Below, one piece after another: positions 46,040 to 56,990 of a stretch of DNA of 64,000 nt. The DNA is taken from the NCBI GenBank assembly GCA_964030475.1, contig CAXIPT010000007.1:3910380-3974379 (forward strand). The letters are read 5' to 3'. Positions within the stretch are counted from its first letter, which is position 1. The number at the start of each line of letters is the position of its first letter. Origin of the DNA: Tethya wilhelma (taxonomy: Eukaryota > Porifera > Demospongiae > Tethyida > Tethyidae). Made by a program: the position numbers and the translations under genes. Under the pieces are notes generated by a model. The model saw only the letters and a program-made list of their open reading frames with translations. It was not told the DNA's origin and made no database searches.

Positions 46040-47052
46040 ATGAAGCTACTTATCATCATAGCTGTGGCTTTCTTCATCCACAGTATAGCTTCGGTGGAAT
46101 CAACTGCAGATGAAGTGAGACAGAATCTGATGTTCTCCGAATCGAAGGCTCAGATTACAACTTATAGTGATTTGCTATCTACTCTGCACAAAAGGATTGT
46201 CTATGTTGAGCCCCAGTACCTCAAAGGCAACTGGATGTATGCTCAGGCAGGTACTCCATACTTAGTCATAAGATCTAAAGATCAACTCCTTGAAGAAATT
46301 CCTTTCAAATGGAAGGTGCACTATCTTGGTGGAAATAAAATAGCACTAGAGAGTATGGAACTTAGAAATCAGTATACATGTCAATTAAAGGCCAGAACAA
46401 AAAAATAATTTTGAAGACAACTGGTCATCCGGCCTCTGACACCTGGGTTCACATTGAGCCTGTAGATCTCACTGTTGACTCAACTGGCACCATTCTATCA
46501 ACGTACCTTACATTCCCTGCATCAAAACGGAATGGTAAATACCTAAGCTTGCATCGTCGTAAAAAGAAACCTACAACTCTCAGTCCCACTCCAGAAAAAT
46601 GGAATATCTACGTTCCAGATGCAAGTGACAAGTACATTTCTGTGGGTAGTCTAGACAATAGTGGTAATCCAGAAGCTGCAAAGTTTGAGTTCATAGCTAA
46701 AGTTGGAGTGGAGACAACTCAGGGAAAAGTGGTGAGCGAATCGACAGAAACAACCGTGGGATTTGAGCTTCAGGGTGCATTCAAGGCTGTATTTGGTGGC
46801 ATAAGTGGTGGTGTTACACACACATCTACCTGGCAGAAGCAAATGTCAGAAACCTGGAGCAGGTCTACGTCTTTGAAGCTCACAACTACAGTACCAGCCG
46901 GTAAAAAGATCGAATTGCGTCAGCTCACTGGATATTATGGTGATGGCAAACTCCTGACTCACGCTAATTCATTTGAGTTTGTGGATCCTAGTACAAATAA
47001 AGTTCTGGAGTATATAGCTGTTGACTCAAAGACACCAGAAGGCAGGAATTAA
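46040..47052 (+). pseudogene. Aerolysin-type pore-forming-family copy, frameshifted
   Basis: Close paralogue of 43745-44752 with the same signal peptide start (MKLLIIIAVAFFIHSIASVE). The frame is open from 46040 to a stop at 46408. The rest of the homology lies in another frame from about 46378 to 47052. The break is a 2-bp insertion in a TATACA context near 46373. Downstream, the ISGG Gly-rich insertion strand, the Trp-rich strands and the GYYGDGK end are all conserved. The C-terminus ends RN, lacking the 29-bp insertion of the first copy. As written it cannot make the full protein. A sequencing error or polymorphism is possible. Confidence 0.72.
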
Positions 47053-47524
47053 AGTTGTTGAACTCACTAGAATTTGGAGACAAAAAAATTCTTTGAACTG
47101 TTCAGGATTAAAGGAACTATATATATATATAGGCAAAGTAGGATTCATGCAATATGTAAAAAAAATTAAACAAACTAAGCAAAAAGGAATTAAATGTACA
47201 GGCACACACATTACTACACTATATACATGTACATTTTATTAAATTAAAGTTTAGGTGTTTCCATTATCATACTTCGATCACAATCTATCTGTGAAAGTTT
47301 TTTTCCGCGAATTCTCCTTAATGTATATACATATGGGCGTCCCACAGCTAATCTGCGAAACTTAAAACCCAAAAGTTTGAAGAAAGACATTTGCGAAAGT
47401 TAAACCTCGCAAAACTTTCCCGCGCTACGGTAGTCACATTTATAGATTTCTTTTTGCTAACAATACTGCAGCCAGTCAGTTCCATCCATGCTCCATAATC
47501 GGGGGAGGAGCTTCCCCTTTCTTC
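47053..47524. other. Pore-former 3' flank and MITE-like piece
   Basis: 47053-47270 matches the flank after the first copy (GGATTCATGCAATATGTAAA, TTAAATTAAA.TTTAGGTGT). 47287-47432 has inverted TGTGAAAGTTTTTTTCCGCGAA/GCGAAAGTTAAACCTCGC ends and finishes CGCGCTACGGTA, a relative of the TACCGTA elements. Confidence 0.5.
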
Positions 47525-48024
47525 CAATGAATTCACATACTGTACTATGTTTACCTCATACCAAGCACATAGACATTGCTCTGTCATTAGAAACACTCCA
47601 TGCATGGTCCATTCAAACCTCATTCAGGCTCGCCCCACCCAGGCCTTGCATGTGCCTAGTTATGGACACTGTCCATTCAAGAGGGAATGGACCCATTAGT
47701 GCAGTGATGATGACCTTGGCACGGCACACAATTGAACTGGTACTACTGGTAAAACTTAATACCCAACAGCATGCCTTCAGTAAAGAATGCATACCAAACA
47801 AGACATGTACATGGCTACATGATATACTGTATACACACATATATATATGTACACGTAAGCTTCAGTGTACACTATTCTACACATGTAAACACCTGGTAGG
47901 TTGAGTGCTCAGAAAATGGCATACACAGCACATAAAAGTACAATACACATGTGTACCAACTTAATGCATGCTCAAAAACTATTCAAATAAACAAGTGAGG
48001 TAGCAGTTTACAGTGACTACCATC

Positions 48025-49411
48025 ATGACTGACAAGCTCACAGTGGAGGTTAGCCAAGGACTAGCCACAAGGGATGGATCACCACTTGACAGCAATCAGA
48101 CCAGTGACTCTCAACACGAAGGTGAATTACCAGAAAAAAATACAATGAGCTCTAGCCAAACTGAAGTACACATCATTACGGAAGTTGAGGTACATGAAAC
48201 AACAGAAACTGCTATAGAGGAGCCACCACACCATGAGGCTGTAATGTCAGGTAAGGATGAAAACATACGATAAAGCCATGCAGATATATTGACGGAGATT
48301 TTTATCTGACAATTGGACAGTCAAAGTCCAAGTCTGTTGCTATTTTGGCTACCATATACAAATGTGCACACTACACTTGCATACAAATCGTCAAATTTGA
48401 TAATTCTACTTACGAAGCAAATTGTCAAATTTTTTGACTGTCAATATTTCTGGCTATACAGTAGAATCACTGTGGGTGCAAAGTTGAAATATGGATGTGT
48501 GTACATGTGTGTCCACTCTATTCAACAGAGCACAACCCTAACATTACCAGCATTGACGTAAGCCCATCAGATGCTGTAAGCTCAGAGACACAAGGCCCTG
48601 ACGTAAAACCATCAATCCAGAACAATGAAGAACAAGTACAAGAAACTGTAAGTACTGTGGATCAGGAAATTTTGATGGAGTGAAAATTAGCAAAAACTTT
48701 GTCATTTTTGAGGATCAAGCAACCCTACCCCATACATTGCAAACATGATGTCAATTTTTGTAAAAAAAAATTAAAAATTTAAAAAAAAAATTTAAAAAAT
48801 TAAACAAAATTTCTAGCAACGTATGGTATATGTAGAACAGTTACAGTACTAACCTTAGACATCTACACATGTGCAATGAGTGCTACTGTAGTTAGGTTGT
48901 GCGTGTGAGTGTGAGCAAATGCAAGCCCATATAATTTGGAAAGGTTATGCACCATTATTAATTCTCATCCAACTGGTTGGACCCCTACAGATTGCTGACA
49001 GACGTTACGGAGGAAAATATTTCAACTTTGGCTTATATCTACTGTGCTTGACCTTTTGCAGTTTCCAGCTTCCTGCTTTCATGTGTGTCATCCCTGGACT
49101 CATGCTAAGTGAACTGGTAAACAACAGTGGTCATTTAGTATATACTATGTGTGCTTGTACATTGTATTTCCATGTTACACAAACAGAATGGGCTAATGTG
49201 CTACAATTCTATGCAGGCTAGGGAGTACAAAAGAGCCGGGGACTTAACAAAGGCAAAGGAATACGACAAGTATGCACTGTATTTCTTCATACCAGGCACG
49301 ATATATTTAGCCATAACGATAGTTTTGACGGTACTTGTAGTATTGGCTGCACTTATTGGAGGAATAATATACTTTTTGAGATGCTGTTACTTAATACCTG
49401 TCTATCAATGA
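48025..49411 (+). CDS. CD225/dispanin-like two-TM protein (unit 7)
   Basis: Exons 48025-48250, 48529-48647, 48991-49116 and 49217-49411, with phases 1-0-0 all consistent, give 221 residues. MTDK is chosen as start because the sister genes align there. The long acidic Ser/Thr/Glu-rich cytosolic N-terminus is followed by RRYGGKYFNFGLYLLCL, TM1 (LPAFMCVIPGLMLSEL), the loop AREYKRAGDLTKAKEYDKYA, TM2 and a tail with paired Cys (LRCCYLIPVYQ). Exon 1 contains an earlier donor at 48122, at the position used as exon end in units 8 and 11. Use of it would remove exactly 43 codons with phase kept. CD225 family by architecture; partner unknown. Confidence 0.75.
48285..48463. mobile_element. TACCGTATAG-family MITE remnant in unit 7 intron 1
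   Basis: The right end is GGCTATACAGTA with the internal GTCAAATTTTTTGACTGTCAATATTTCTGG core. The left end is eroded (TATTGACGGAGATTTTTATCTGACAATT). The identical copy in unit 9 is at 52731-52909. Confidence 0.55.
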
Positions 49412-49820
49412 GTACTAAACTTCATGCAATATACACTAGTTACACTAAAATGACAAACATGAACTGACTTCATGTTTTTGTACAAAGACACTGTATTAAT
49501 TATTGTCTGACTTCAATGCACACACACATGTATTCTGTGAAGCATTTTAGAATATGCCACATTTAACTTTCTATTTTACCAGTTTATATGCATGCAATTT
49601 TTGTCCATAGAAGTGCACTAATACAAAGCTAACAGCTTTTCTTCTTGTAGTGCTTTTCAGTTTACTTCAGTATACATGGTCATAAATGTGTGTATGAGAA
49701 TTACATAGGCAGAATTGCTATTAGTACCATACTGTTAATACTGTACACATGTTGCTATTCGCGTTCACTCGAGTCCTGGAAACAGAATTTCTTTGATGCA
49801 GTCACAATACTCTATGTATT

Positions 49821-50318
49821 CTATTTAGCAGGAATTAGAACCCAGGTATTTTAAAATGTGCACATGTATGTACAGGGCAACAATACAGCCATGAATATAT
49901 ATAATATATGACATTACACATTGACAAATGCCATTCTGCCATTAACTGACTCTTTACAAGAAGATTACCAACATTCTGAAATCATATTTGTGCAGTGATG
50001 CAATCTCTATAGCATGGACATGATACAGTAGGAAGTGGTAGTTTAATTGTGTACCTTACCTAGACAAGCCAATGTGACTAAACTGAAAGTGGTGAATTGC
50101 AAAGAGAAATCACTTGAAAATAGCTCCTAACATTCTTGACTGTGTTGGTTCAAATTGAAAAATAAACTATCCAAGTATCTGATCCTACATACAATGCCAG
50201 TACATTATGATATATTGTTGTGTACACAAGGTTATGGTATGCATGCTGAAGTAGGTTACAAAAAGTGAACTTATTTACAGAGTGCGACAGAATAATTTAC
50301 AGTGAGCAAAGCATCGCC
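49821..50318. promoter_or_regulatory. Upstream region of unit 8
   Basis: 49940-50010 carries the conserved block (CTGACTCTTTACAAGAAGATTACCAACATTC, then TTGTGCAGTGATGCAATCTC). 50040-50318 is collinear with 10690-10991 before unit 5 (AATTGTGTACCTTACCTAGACAAG; GAATAATTTACAGTGAGCA). No separate gene. Confidence 0.5.
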
Positions 50319-51645
50319 ATGGCAGACAAACACACCATTGGGCAAACAACAGCAAAGGCTGTAAGCCATGGATCACACACTGAAGGAAATCAAACCAATG
50401 GCTTTCAATATGAAGGTATACATTTGACATGGTAACTTAAGTACTCTACTACAAACTCCTTGTGTGCATATTTGTATATACTGTAGATATGAAGCTACCT
50501 GAAAAAGCAGCAAATGCCATAGAGAAGCTATCACAATATAAAGCCAAATGTTCAAACCACGTAAGTCCATTTAGTTTAGAGAAAAATTATACTGACATAA
50601 AATCATCAGTCCAGAAAAATGAGAAGAAGCAATAAAACTTCCAATTCATCTTGGATACAAATTAAGGGGAGTCCTCATGACCATGGTGTTGGAGGAAAAT
50701 ACTTCAAATGGAGCTTAATTTTAGTGTGTGTGGCTCTTGTCACTCTTCAGATCCCAGGCCTCATGTGTCTCCTTCCTGCACTCACACTAAGTATGGAGGT
50801 AAGTGGTGTACCCTACTTCAATAGAGTGATTGTCAGCAAAGTATATAGGTTAACACAGAATGTTACACTCTTCCACAATCTTGGGGTACTTTTGTATGAG
50901 AGTGGGCAATAATGGGTGGTGAACATTTGCTCCCGAACGTCTGACAATCCTGGTTCTTTTTGCATTGTTTTCAACTTTTCTTTGTATCCCTCATGTTTAG
51001 AATATAATTATGGTATGTACGTGAAAATACGCAGTGCCTAATACCGTATAGCTGGAAATATTGACAAAGACTTTTAATTTGATGGTTTGATGGTCAAAGT
51101 TCAAATTTTCAAATTCACGTCCGTCAATATTTTGGCTGCTGTATATGTACTATAATATTATGCGCACACACAAATCATCAAATTTGAATTCGTCAATATT
51201 TATATTTTACGTTTTGTGGAGCAAACCGTCAAATTTTTTGACTGTCAATATTTTTGGCTATACAGTATACCCTTTCCCTCATTGATTCCCATACAAAAGT
51301 ATACCCCAAGGTGGTGGAGAATGATACTCTGGGTGTGATGTTGCATGCAATTATACGTACACAATAATAAAACTTCTTAGTAATGTTACTACATAATGTA
51401 CTATCATGCAACTGTACTTGCTATGTTACAATGTAGAGTCGGTAGGCTACAATCCATCTATTCCTCTACAGGCTAGAGACTACAGAAGAGCCGGTAAATT
51501 AACAATGGCAAAGAAATACGACAAATATTCATTTTACTATCTCGTACCAGGCATCGTATACTTAATCACACTGATTGTTCTGATTGTACTGAGTGTAATA
51601 GTTAGAATTGGAGGGTTGTATTCTATGCTCCTAATGCATGCCTAA
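50319..51645 (+). CDS. CD225/dispanin-like two-TM protein (unit 8)
   Basis: Exons 50319-50415, 50487-50560, 50667-50798 and 51472-51645 (stop TAA) have phases 1-0-0 and give 158 residues. Exon 1 starts MADKHTIGQTTAKAVSHGSH. Exon 2 is a Lys-rich helix (DMKLPEKAANAIEKLSQYKA). Exon 3 has HDHGVGGKYFKWSLILVCVA and LMCLLPALTLSME. Exon 4 has ARDYRRAGKLTMAKKYDKYS, TM2 and an Arg within the distal helix (VIVRIGG). The acceptor of exon 3 (AAATTAAG) is pyrimidine-poor and weaker than the CAAACACAG of unit 5. The usual loop AGD is AGK. Intron 3 carries the MITE 51042-51267. It is the full-length paralogue of unit 5. Confidence 0.72.
51042..51267. mobile_element. TACCGTATAGC MITE in unit 8 intron 3
   Basis: Ends TACCGTATAGCTGGAAATATTGAC and GTCAATATTTTTGGCTATACAGTA are inverted. 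The interior has TTGATGGTTTGATGGTCAAAG and GTCAAATTTTTTGACTG. About 226 bp, between the TM1 and loop/TM2 exons. Confidence 0.75.
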
Positions 51646-51965
51646 ACCAGAATATACCAAAACACTGTAACAAAAATATTAACTTTTCTTTGTGGAGAAT
51701 TACTGCAATTCAGTTCAAATTACTATCAGTTGTTCTATTCAACAATGTACATGAACAAAAGAAACTATACGCAATGTAAGTGATATATACTATTGCTGAA
51801 AACATGTACAACAGTTATGTGTGTCTGTATAGAGGGAGGGGGGCCACCCTATAATTTAAATTTTAGACCAATGCTTGGGTATTACTAACTTCTCATCACA
51901 ACATTACCATGCATGGCTAGTTAGTGCTATACTTCATCAAGTGAGGGGGAGGGGGGAGGGGCTCC

Positions 51966-54270
51966 AATGAATTCACATACTGTAATATGTTTAGCACATA
52001 CCAAGCACATAGACATTGCTCTGTCATTGGAAACACTCCATGCACGGTCCATTTAAACCTCATTCAGGCTCGCCCCACCCAGGCCTTGCATGTGCCTAGT
52101 TATGGACACTGTCCATTCAAGAGGGAATGGACCCATTAGTGCAGTGATGATGACCTTGGCACGGCACACAATTGAACTGGTACTAATGGTAAAACTTAAT
52201 ACCCAACAGCAGGCCTTCAGCGAAGAATGCATACCAAACAAGACACATGGCTACATGATATACTGTATACATATATATATATATATGTAAGCTTCAGTGT
52301 ACACTATTCTACACATGTAAACACCTGGTAGGTTGAGTCCCCATTAGTGCTCAGAAAATGGCATAAACAGCACTTAAAAGTACAATACACATACATGTGT
52401 ACCAATTTAATGCATGCTCAAAAAATATTCAAATAAACAAGTGAGGTAGCAGTTTACAGTGACTACCATCATGACTGACAAGCACACAGTGGAGGTTAGC
52501 CATGGACTAGCTACAAGGGATGGATCACCACTTGACAGCAATCAGACCAGTGACTCTCAACACGAAGGTGAATTACCAGAAAAAAATACAATGAGCTCTA
52601 GCCAAACTGAAGTACACATCATTACGGAAGTTGAGGTACATGAAACAACAGAAACTGCTATAGAGGAGCCACCACACCATGAGGCTGTAACGTCAGGTAA
52701 GGATGAAAACATACGATAAAGCCATGCAGATATATTGACGGAGATTTTTATCTGACAATTGGACAGTCAAAGTCCAAGTCTGTTGCTATTTTGGCTACCA
52801 TATACAAATGTGCACACTACACTTGCATACAAATCGTCAAATTTGATAATTCTACTTACGAAGCAAATTGTCAAATTTTTTGACTGTCAATATTTCTGGC
52901 TATACAGTAGAATCACTGTGGGTGCAAAGTTGAAATATGGATGTGTGTACATGTGTGTCCACTCTATTCAACAGAGCACAACCCTAACATTACCAGCATT
53001 GACGTAAGCCCATCAGATGCTGTAAGCTCAGAGACACAAGGCCCTGACGTAAAACCATCAATCCAGAACAATGAAGAACAAGTACAAGAAACTGTAAGTA
53101 CTGTGGATCAGGAAATTTTGATGGAGTGAAAATTAGCAAAAACTTTGTCATTATTGAGGATCAAGCAACCCTACCCCATACATTGCGAACATGATGTCAA
53201 TTTTTGTAAAAAAAAATTAAAAATTTAAAAAAAAAATTTAAAAAATTAAACAAAATTTCTAGCAACGTATGGTATATGTAGAACAGTTACAGTACTAACC
53301 TTAGACATCTACACATGTGCAATGAGTGCTACTGTAGTTAGGTTGTGCGTGTGAGTGTGAGCAAATGCAAGCCCATATAATTTGGAAAGGTTATGCACCA
53401 TTATTAATTCTCATCCAACTGGTTGGACCCCTACAGGTTGCTAACAGACGTTACGGAGGAAAATATTTCAACTTTGGCTTATATTTACTGTGCTTGACCT
53501 TTTGCAGTTTCCAGCTTCCTGCTTTCATGTGTGTCATCCCTGGACTCATGCTAAGTGAACTGGTAAACAACATGCAGTGGTCATTTAGTATTTATTATGT
53601 GTGCTTGTATATTGAGTTCCTGTGTTACACAAACAGAATGGGCTAATATGCTACAATTCTATCCAGGCTAGGGAGTACAAAAGAGTTGGTGACTTAACAA
53701 AAGCAAAGGAATACGACAAGTATGCACTATATTTCTTCATACCAGGCACAATATATTTAGCCATAACGATAGTTTTGACGGTACTTGTAGTATTGGCTGC
53801 ACTTATTGGAGGAATAATATACTTTTTGAGATGCTGTTACTTAATACCTGTCTATCAATGAGTACTAAACTTCATGCAATATACACTAGTTACACTAAAA
53901 TGACAAACATGAACTGACTTCATGTTTTTGTACAAAGACACTGTATTAATTATTGTCTGACTTCAATGCACACACACATGTATTCTGTGAAGCATTTTAG
54001 AATATGCCACATTTAACTTTCTATTTTACCAGTTTATATGCATGCAATTTTTGTCCATAGAAGTGCACTAATACAAAGCTAACAGCTTTTCTTCTTGTAG
54101 TGCTTTTCAGTTTACTTCAGTATACATGGTCTTAAATGTGTGTATGAGAATTACATAGGCAGAATTGCTATTAGTACCATACTGTTAATACTGTACACAT
54201 GTTGCTATTCGCGTTCACTCGAGTCCTGGAAACAGAATTTCTTTGATGCAGTCACAATACTCTATGTATG
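51966..54270. repeat. 2.3-kb tandem duplicate of 47525-49820
   Basis: Second copy of the duplicate. It differs from the first by a few substitutions and small indels such as the added CCCCATTAG near 52337 and a 3-bp indel near 53573. Confidence 0.9.
52471..53861 (+). CDS. CD225/dispanin-like two-TM protein (unit 9)
   Basis: Exons 52471-52696, 52975-53093, 53437-53562 and 53667-53861 give 221 residues. It is nearly identical to unit 7 in exons, introns and flanks. Substitutions seen include L to H in MTDKHT, M to T near the end of exon 1 (EAVTS), ADR to ANR before the GGKYF motif, and A to V in the loop (YKRVGDLTKAKEYDKYA), which changes the usual AGD to VGD. The same optional 43-codon exon-1 extension is available. 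All splice sites are intact. A recent duplicate or product of gene conversion. Confidence 0.75.
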
Positions 54271-54914
54271 GTAAAGGACAGTCAGGTGCTATCAGAATCT
54301 ACGTGAAATTTGCTCTAAAACAGTACCTGTAATATTGAAATTTGCTGATTTACGGCCAAGTTAGAGCAAGAGCCGAGAAGGCTCAAGTGAACCCCAATAG
54401 ACCTTAGTACATAGTAATGTTGACACAAGCCACAATACGTACGTATTCAAAGGAACTTAGGTAAGAAACTTACCCCATTAAAATTAATTCCCATACACTT
54501 ACTAGATACCAAGCACATCAACACTTCACCAAAACTATAACATACAAAATGTACATGTACATTGCCCAGTCATAAAAACTCCATGCATGATTTATCCAAA
54601 CTTAATTCAGGCTCACCCCACCCAAGCCTTACATGTGCCTAGTTATGGATACATCCACTTAAGAGGGCCTAGACCCATTAGTGCAGTGATGTTGACCATG
54701 GCAGGGCATGCAGTTAAACTGGTATTACTGGTAAAACTTCATACCGGACAGCATACCTTGTGGTAAAGAACCTGTGTGTACAATTATCTAGACTTGTATG
54801 CTAGCATGAGAATTAACAGTAGTACTTAGAAATAATACAAAGTATGGTATATGTAGACGTATTCTTCAAAACGACTCAGACAAGAGTAAGGTAGCAAAAG
54901 TTGCAGTAATCATC
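54271..54914. promoter_or_regulatory. Upstream region of unit 10
   Basis: 54560-54770 is a diverged copy of the unit 7/9 upstream DNA (ACTCCATGCATGATTTATCC, GACCCATTAGTGCAGTGATG, ACTGGTATTACTGGTAAAACTT). 54790-54914 matches 56890-56990 before unit 11. No gene in between. Confidence 0.5.
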
Positions 54915-56082
54915 ATGACTGAAGTGCACACAGTGGAGGTTAGCCCTGGACTAGCTGCAAGCTATGGATCACCACAGGGCTCTTACATACCATCAATCCA
55001 ATACAATAGGGAACAGGTACTGTGAGTGCTGTGGATCAGGAAATTTTGAGGGAGTAAAAATTAGTAGAAAAGCGATAGCTGCATGAACTTTTAGAAAATT
55101 ACTTTTCGAGGATCGAGCAGTGTCTAACTTTTTGTGGGTGTACATGTAACTGCAAAAAATTACTCCACAAAATTTCTAACTATGGTAGAATAAGGTGTGT
55201 ACAATATAGTAAACAATTTAACCTCCAATTTGTACTAATTGATTGAACACAGGCTATTAACAGAAATGTTGGAGGAAAATATCTAGGGCTAGGCATAATT
55301 TTACTTGCCTGGATCATATGCATTTTTCAGTTACCTGCTCTCATATGTGTCATCCCTGGACTCCTGCTGAGTTGTGAGGTACAGTCTTAATTCTAATACT
55401 ATATCATACTTGAGCAAAGAAAAATATTTCATTCTGCTTGTGTTAAATTTAATTCACGTATAAATTCTGGTGAAGGTATATATAATACATGCATTTTCGC
55501 TAAATTAGATCTTGCATTTGTGCAAGAATCACTCTGGCTGACAAAAACACATTATATCCTTGAGATGCACAATTAGAGGGAAATTTTAAGCCTATATATT
55601 GGCTTTTGAAGATCTGACGTACCTTATTTGAGTAATTTACTGTATAGTGGGAATTTTTCATGGGGAAAAATTTTTGCGTTTTCGTCTTGAATAGAAATTT
55701 GCGGGGAAAATTTTCGTGGATTGCGTCTCAACATTACGTGACAACCTTATACCTTACAAATTTCTTGGGGGAAAAATTTCGCGGAAAGCTGCCAAACTAC
55801 GAAATTCGCAATAATTTTCCCCCACAAAAGTTTCCCGCAATACTGTATTTCAAGCAAACTGTCTGAAAATTTAGTCTAGGCTATTATTCATCTATTCCTA
55901 TGCAGGCCAGAAAATACAAAATAGCTGGTAACTTCAACAAGGCAAGGAAATACGACGAGTATTCACTACATGCCTTCATACCAGCCATTGTATGCAGCGT
56001 GATAATGACAGGTTTAATACTAATGGCAATACCTACAGGAATTATTGCTGCACTAGTGATCTTACCACCTATGGCAGGATGA
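54915..56082 (+). CDS. CD225/dispanin-like two-TM protein (unit 10), short N-terminus
   Basis: Exons 54915-55016, 55253-55378 and 55906-56082, all phase 0, give 134 residues. The first exon fuses the start of the MTDK exon (MTEVHTVEVSPGLAASYGSP) to the end of the second exon (GSYIPSIQYNREQ). This looks like an internal deletion that joined two exons in frame and removed intron 1. The donor chosen is CAG/GTACTG; a stronger-looking GTGAGT five bases on would give the wrong phase. TM1 exon: NVGGKYLGLGIILLAW and LICVIPGLLLSCE. Last exon: ARKYKIAGNFNKARKYDEYS plus TM2 with Pro near its end. The loop AGD is AGN. Intron 2 carries the MITE 55638-55847. Confidence 0.66.
55638..55847. mobile_element. 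TACTGTATAG MITE in unit 10 intron
   Basis: Ends TACTGTATAGTGGGAATTTTTC and GTTTCCCGCAATACTGTA are inverted, with TTGCGGGGAAAATTTTCGTGG inside. Very similar to 366-577, including TGAATAGAAATTTGCGGGG, so the same subfamily is in the same intron of unit 1. Confidence 0.78.
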
Positions 56083-56990
56083 GTCCAGGCCATGCAGACA
56101 TACTGAAATGATACACAGATATCAGAACTGAGACTGAGATGTATCTTTGTACAAAAATACTATTATTGCACAACTACATAATGTCAGTGCACATATTGTT
56201 ACACATCAACCATTACCAACATATTATTAAGGTGTCCATGTGAAATTGGTCTCATACAATTTTGTACATGAACAATGATAATGTTGATTGCTTAAAATTT
56301 CTGAGTCAGCAATCCTTTTCTACCTGATCAGCACTTTTCTCCCAGTATTGTGGGTATACCATACCATAAACACTGTACACATGTTGTATGTATTAAAGTC
56401 TATTCGTGTTCACTTGAGAACCTGAAGAAGAATTTCCTTGCTGTGGTCACAACACTCAATGTACATGGCAAAATGCAGAGATTTTGACTGGTCAAGGGTA
56501 GTTTGATGCTATCAGAATCTACTTGTGAAAAAAAAATTTTTCACAAGCTGCTGGTTGTTCCCTGAGTAACACAGTAAAAGAAGTCATACATGAAGCTTCT
56601 AGATCATGTCAGAATCACCACAAGTGGTCTTGGCAACAGCTGCTGTAGCTTGATTTATGTTTATTTAGTAGTTGTTCAAACAGTAGTTTCTTTGATCCTC
56701 ACCAAAGCAACAGGGTACTCCACCTATTGCTTGTAGGTATTCTAATTAACCCACTTGCCCTCTTAGTGGTATATCTAATTATCCGTTTTTGATAACCAAA
56801 TATATCTCCCATTGAACTGGTACTAAAACTTCATACTTGACAGCATACAGTGTACCTTGTGGTAAGGAATGCTTTCAACTAGTGTACAATTATACTAGCA
56901 TGTGAATTAACAGTAGTACTTAGAAATAATACAAAGTGTGGTACTGTATGTGTAGTCAAAAGAGTAAGGTAGCAAGTTGCAGTAAACATC
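56083..56990. other. Intergenic between units 10 and 11
   Basis: 56090-56480 is related to 58960-59200 after unit 11 (TGTACAAAAATACTATTAT, ACACATCAACCATTACCA). 56850-56990 is the unit 11 proximal upstream region, repeated at 62626-62764. No ORF with family features. Confidence 0.5.

Larger units (their letters stand above)
47525..49820. repeat. 2.3-kb tandem duplicate of 51966-54270
   Basis: AATGAATTCACATACTGTA to CACAATACTCTATGTAT in both copies, offset about 4446 bp and nearly identical, including introns and 3' flank. It carries the promoter block and a complete dispanin gene. Unit 8 lies between the copies. Confidence 0.9.
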
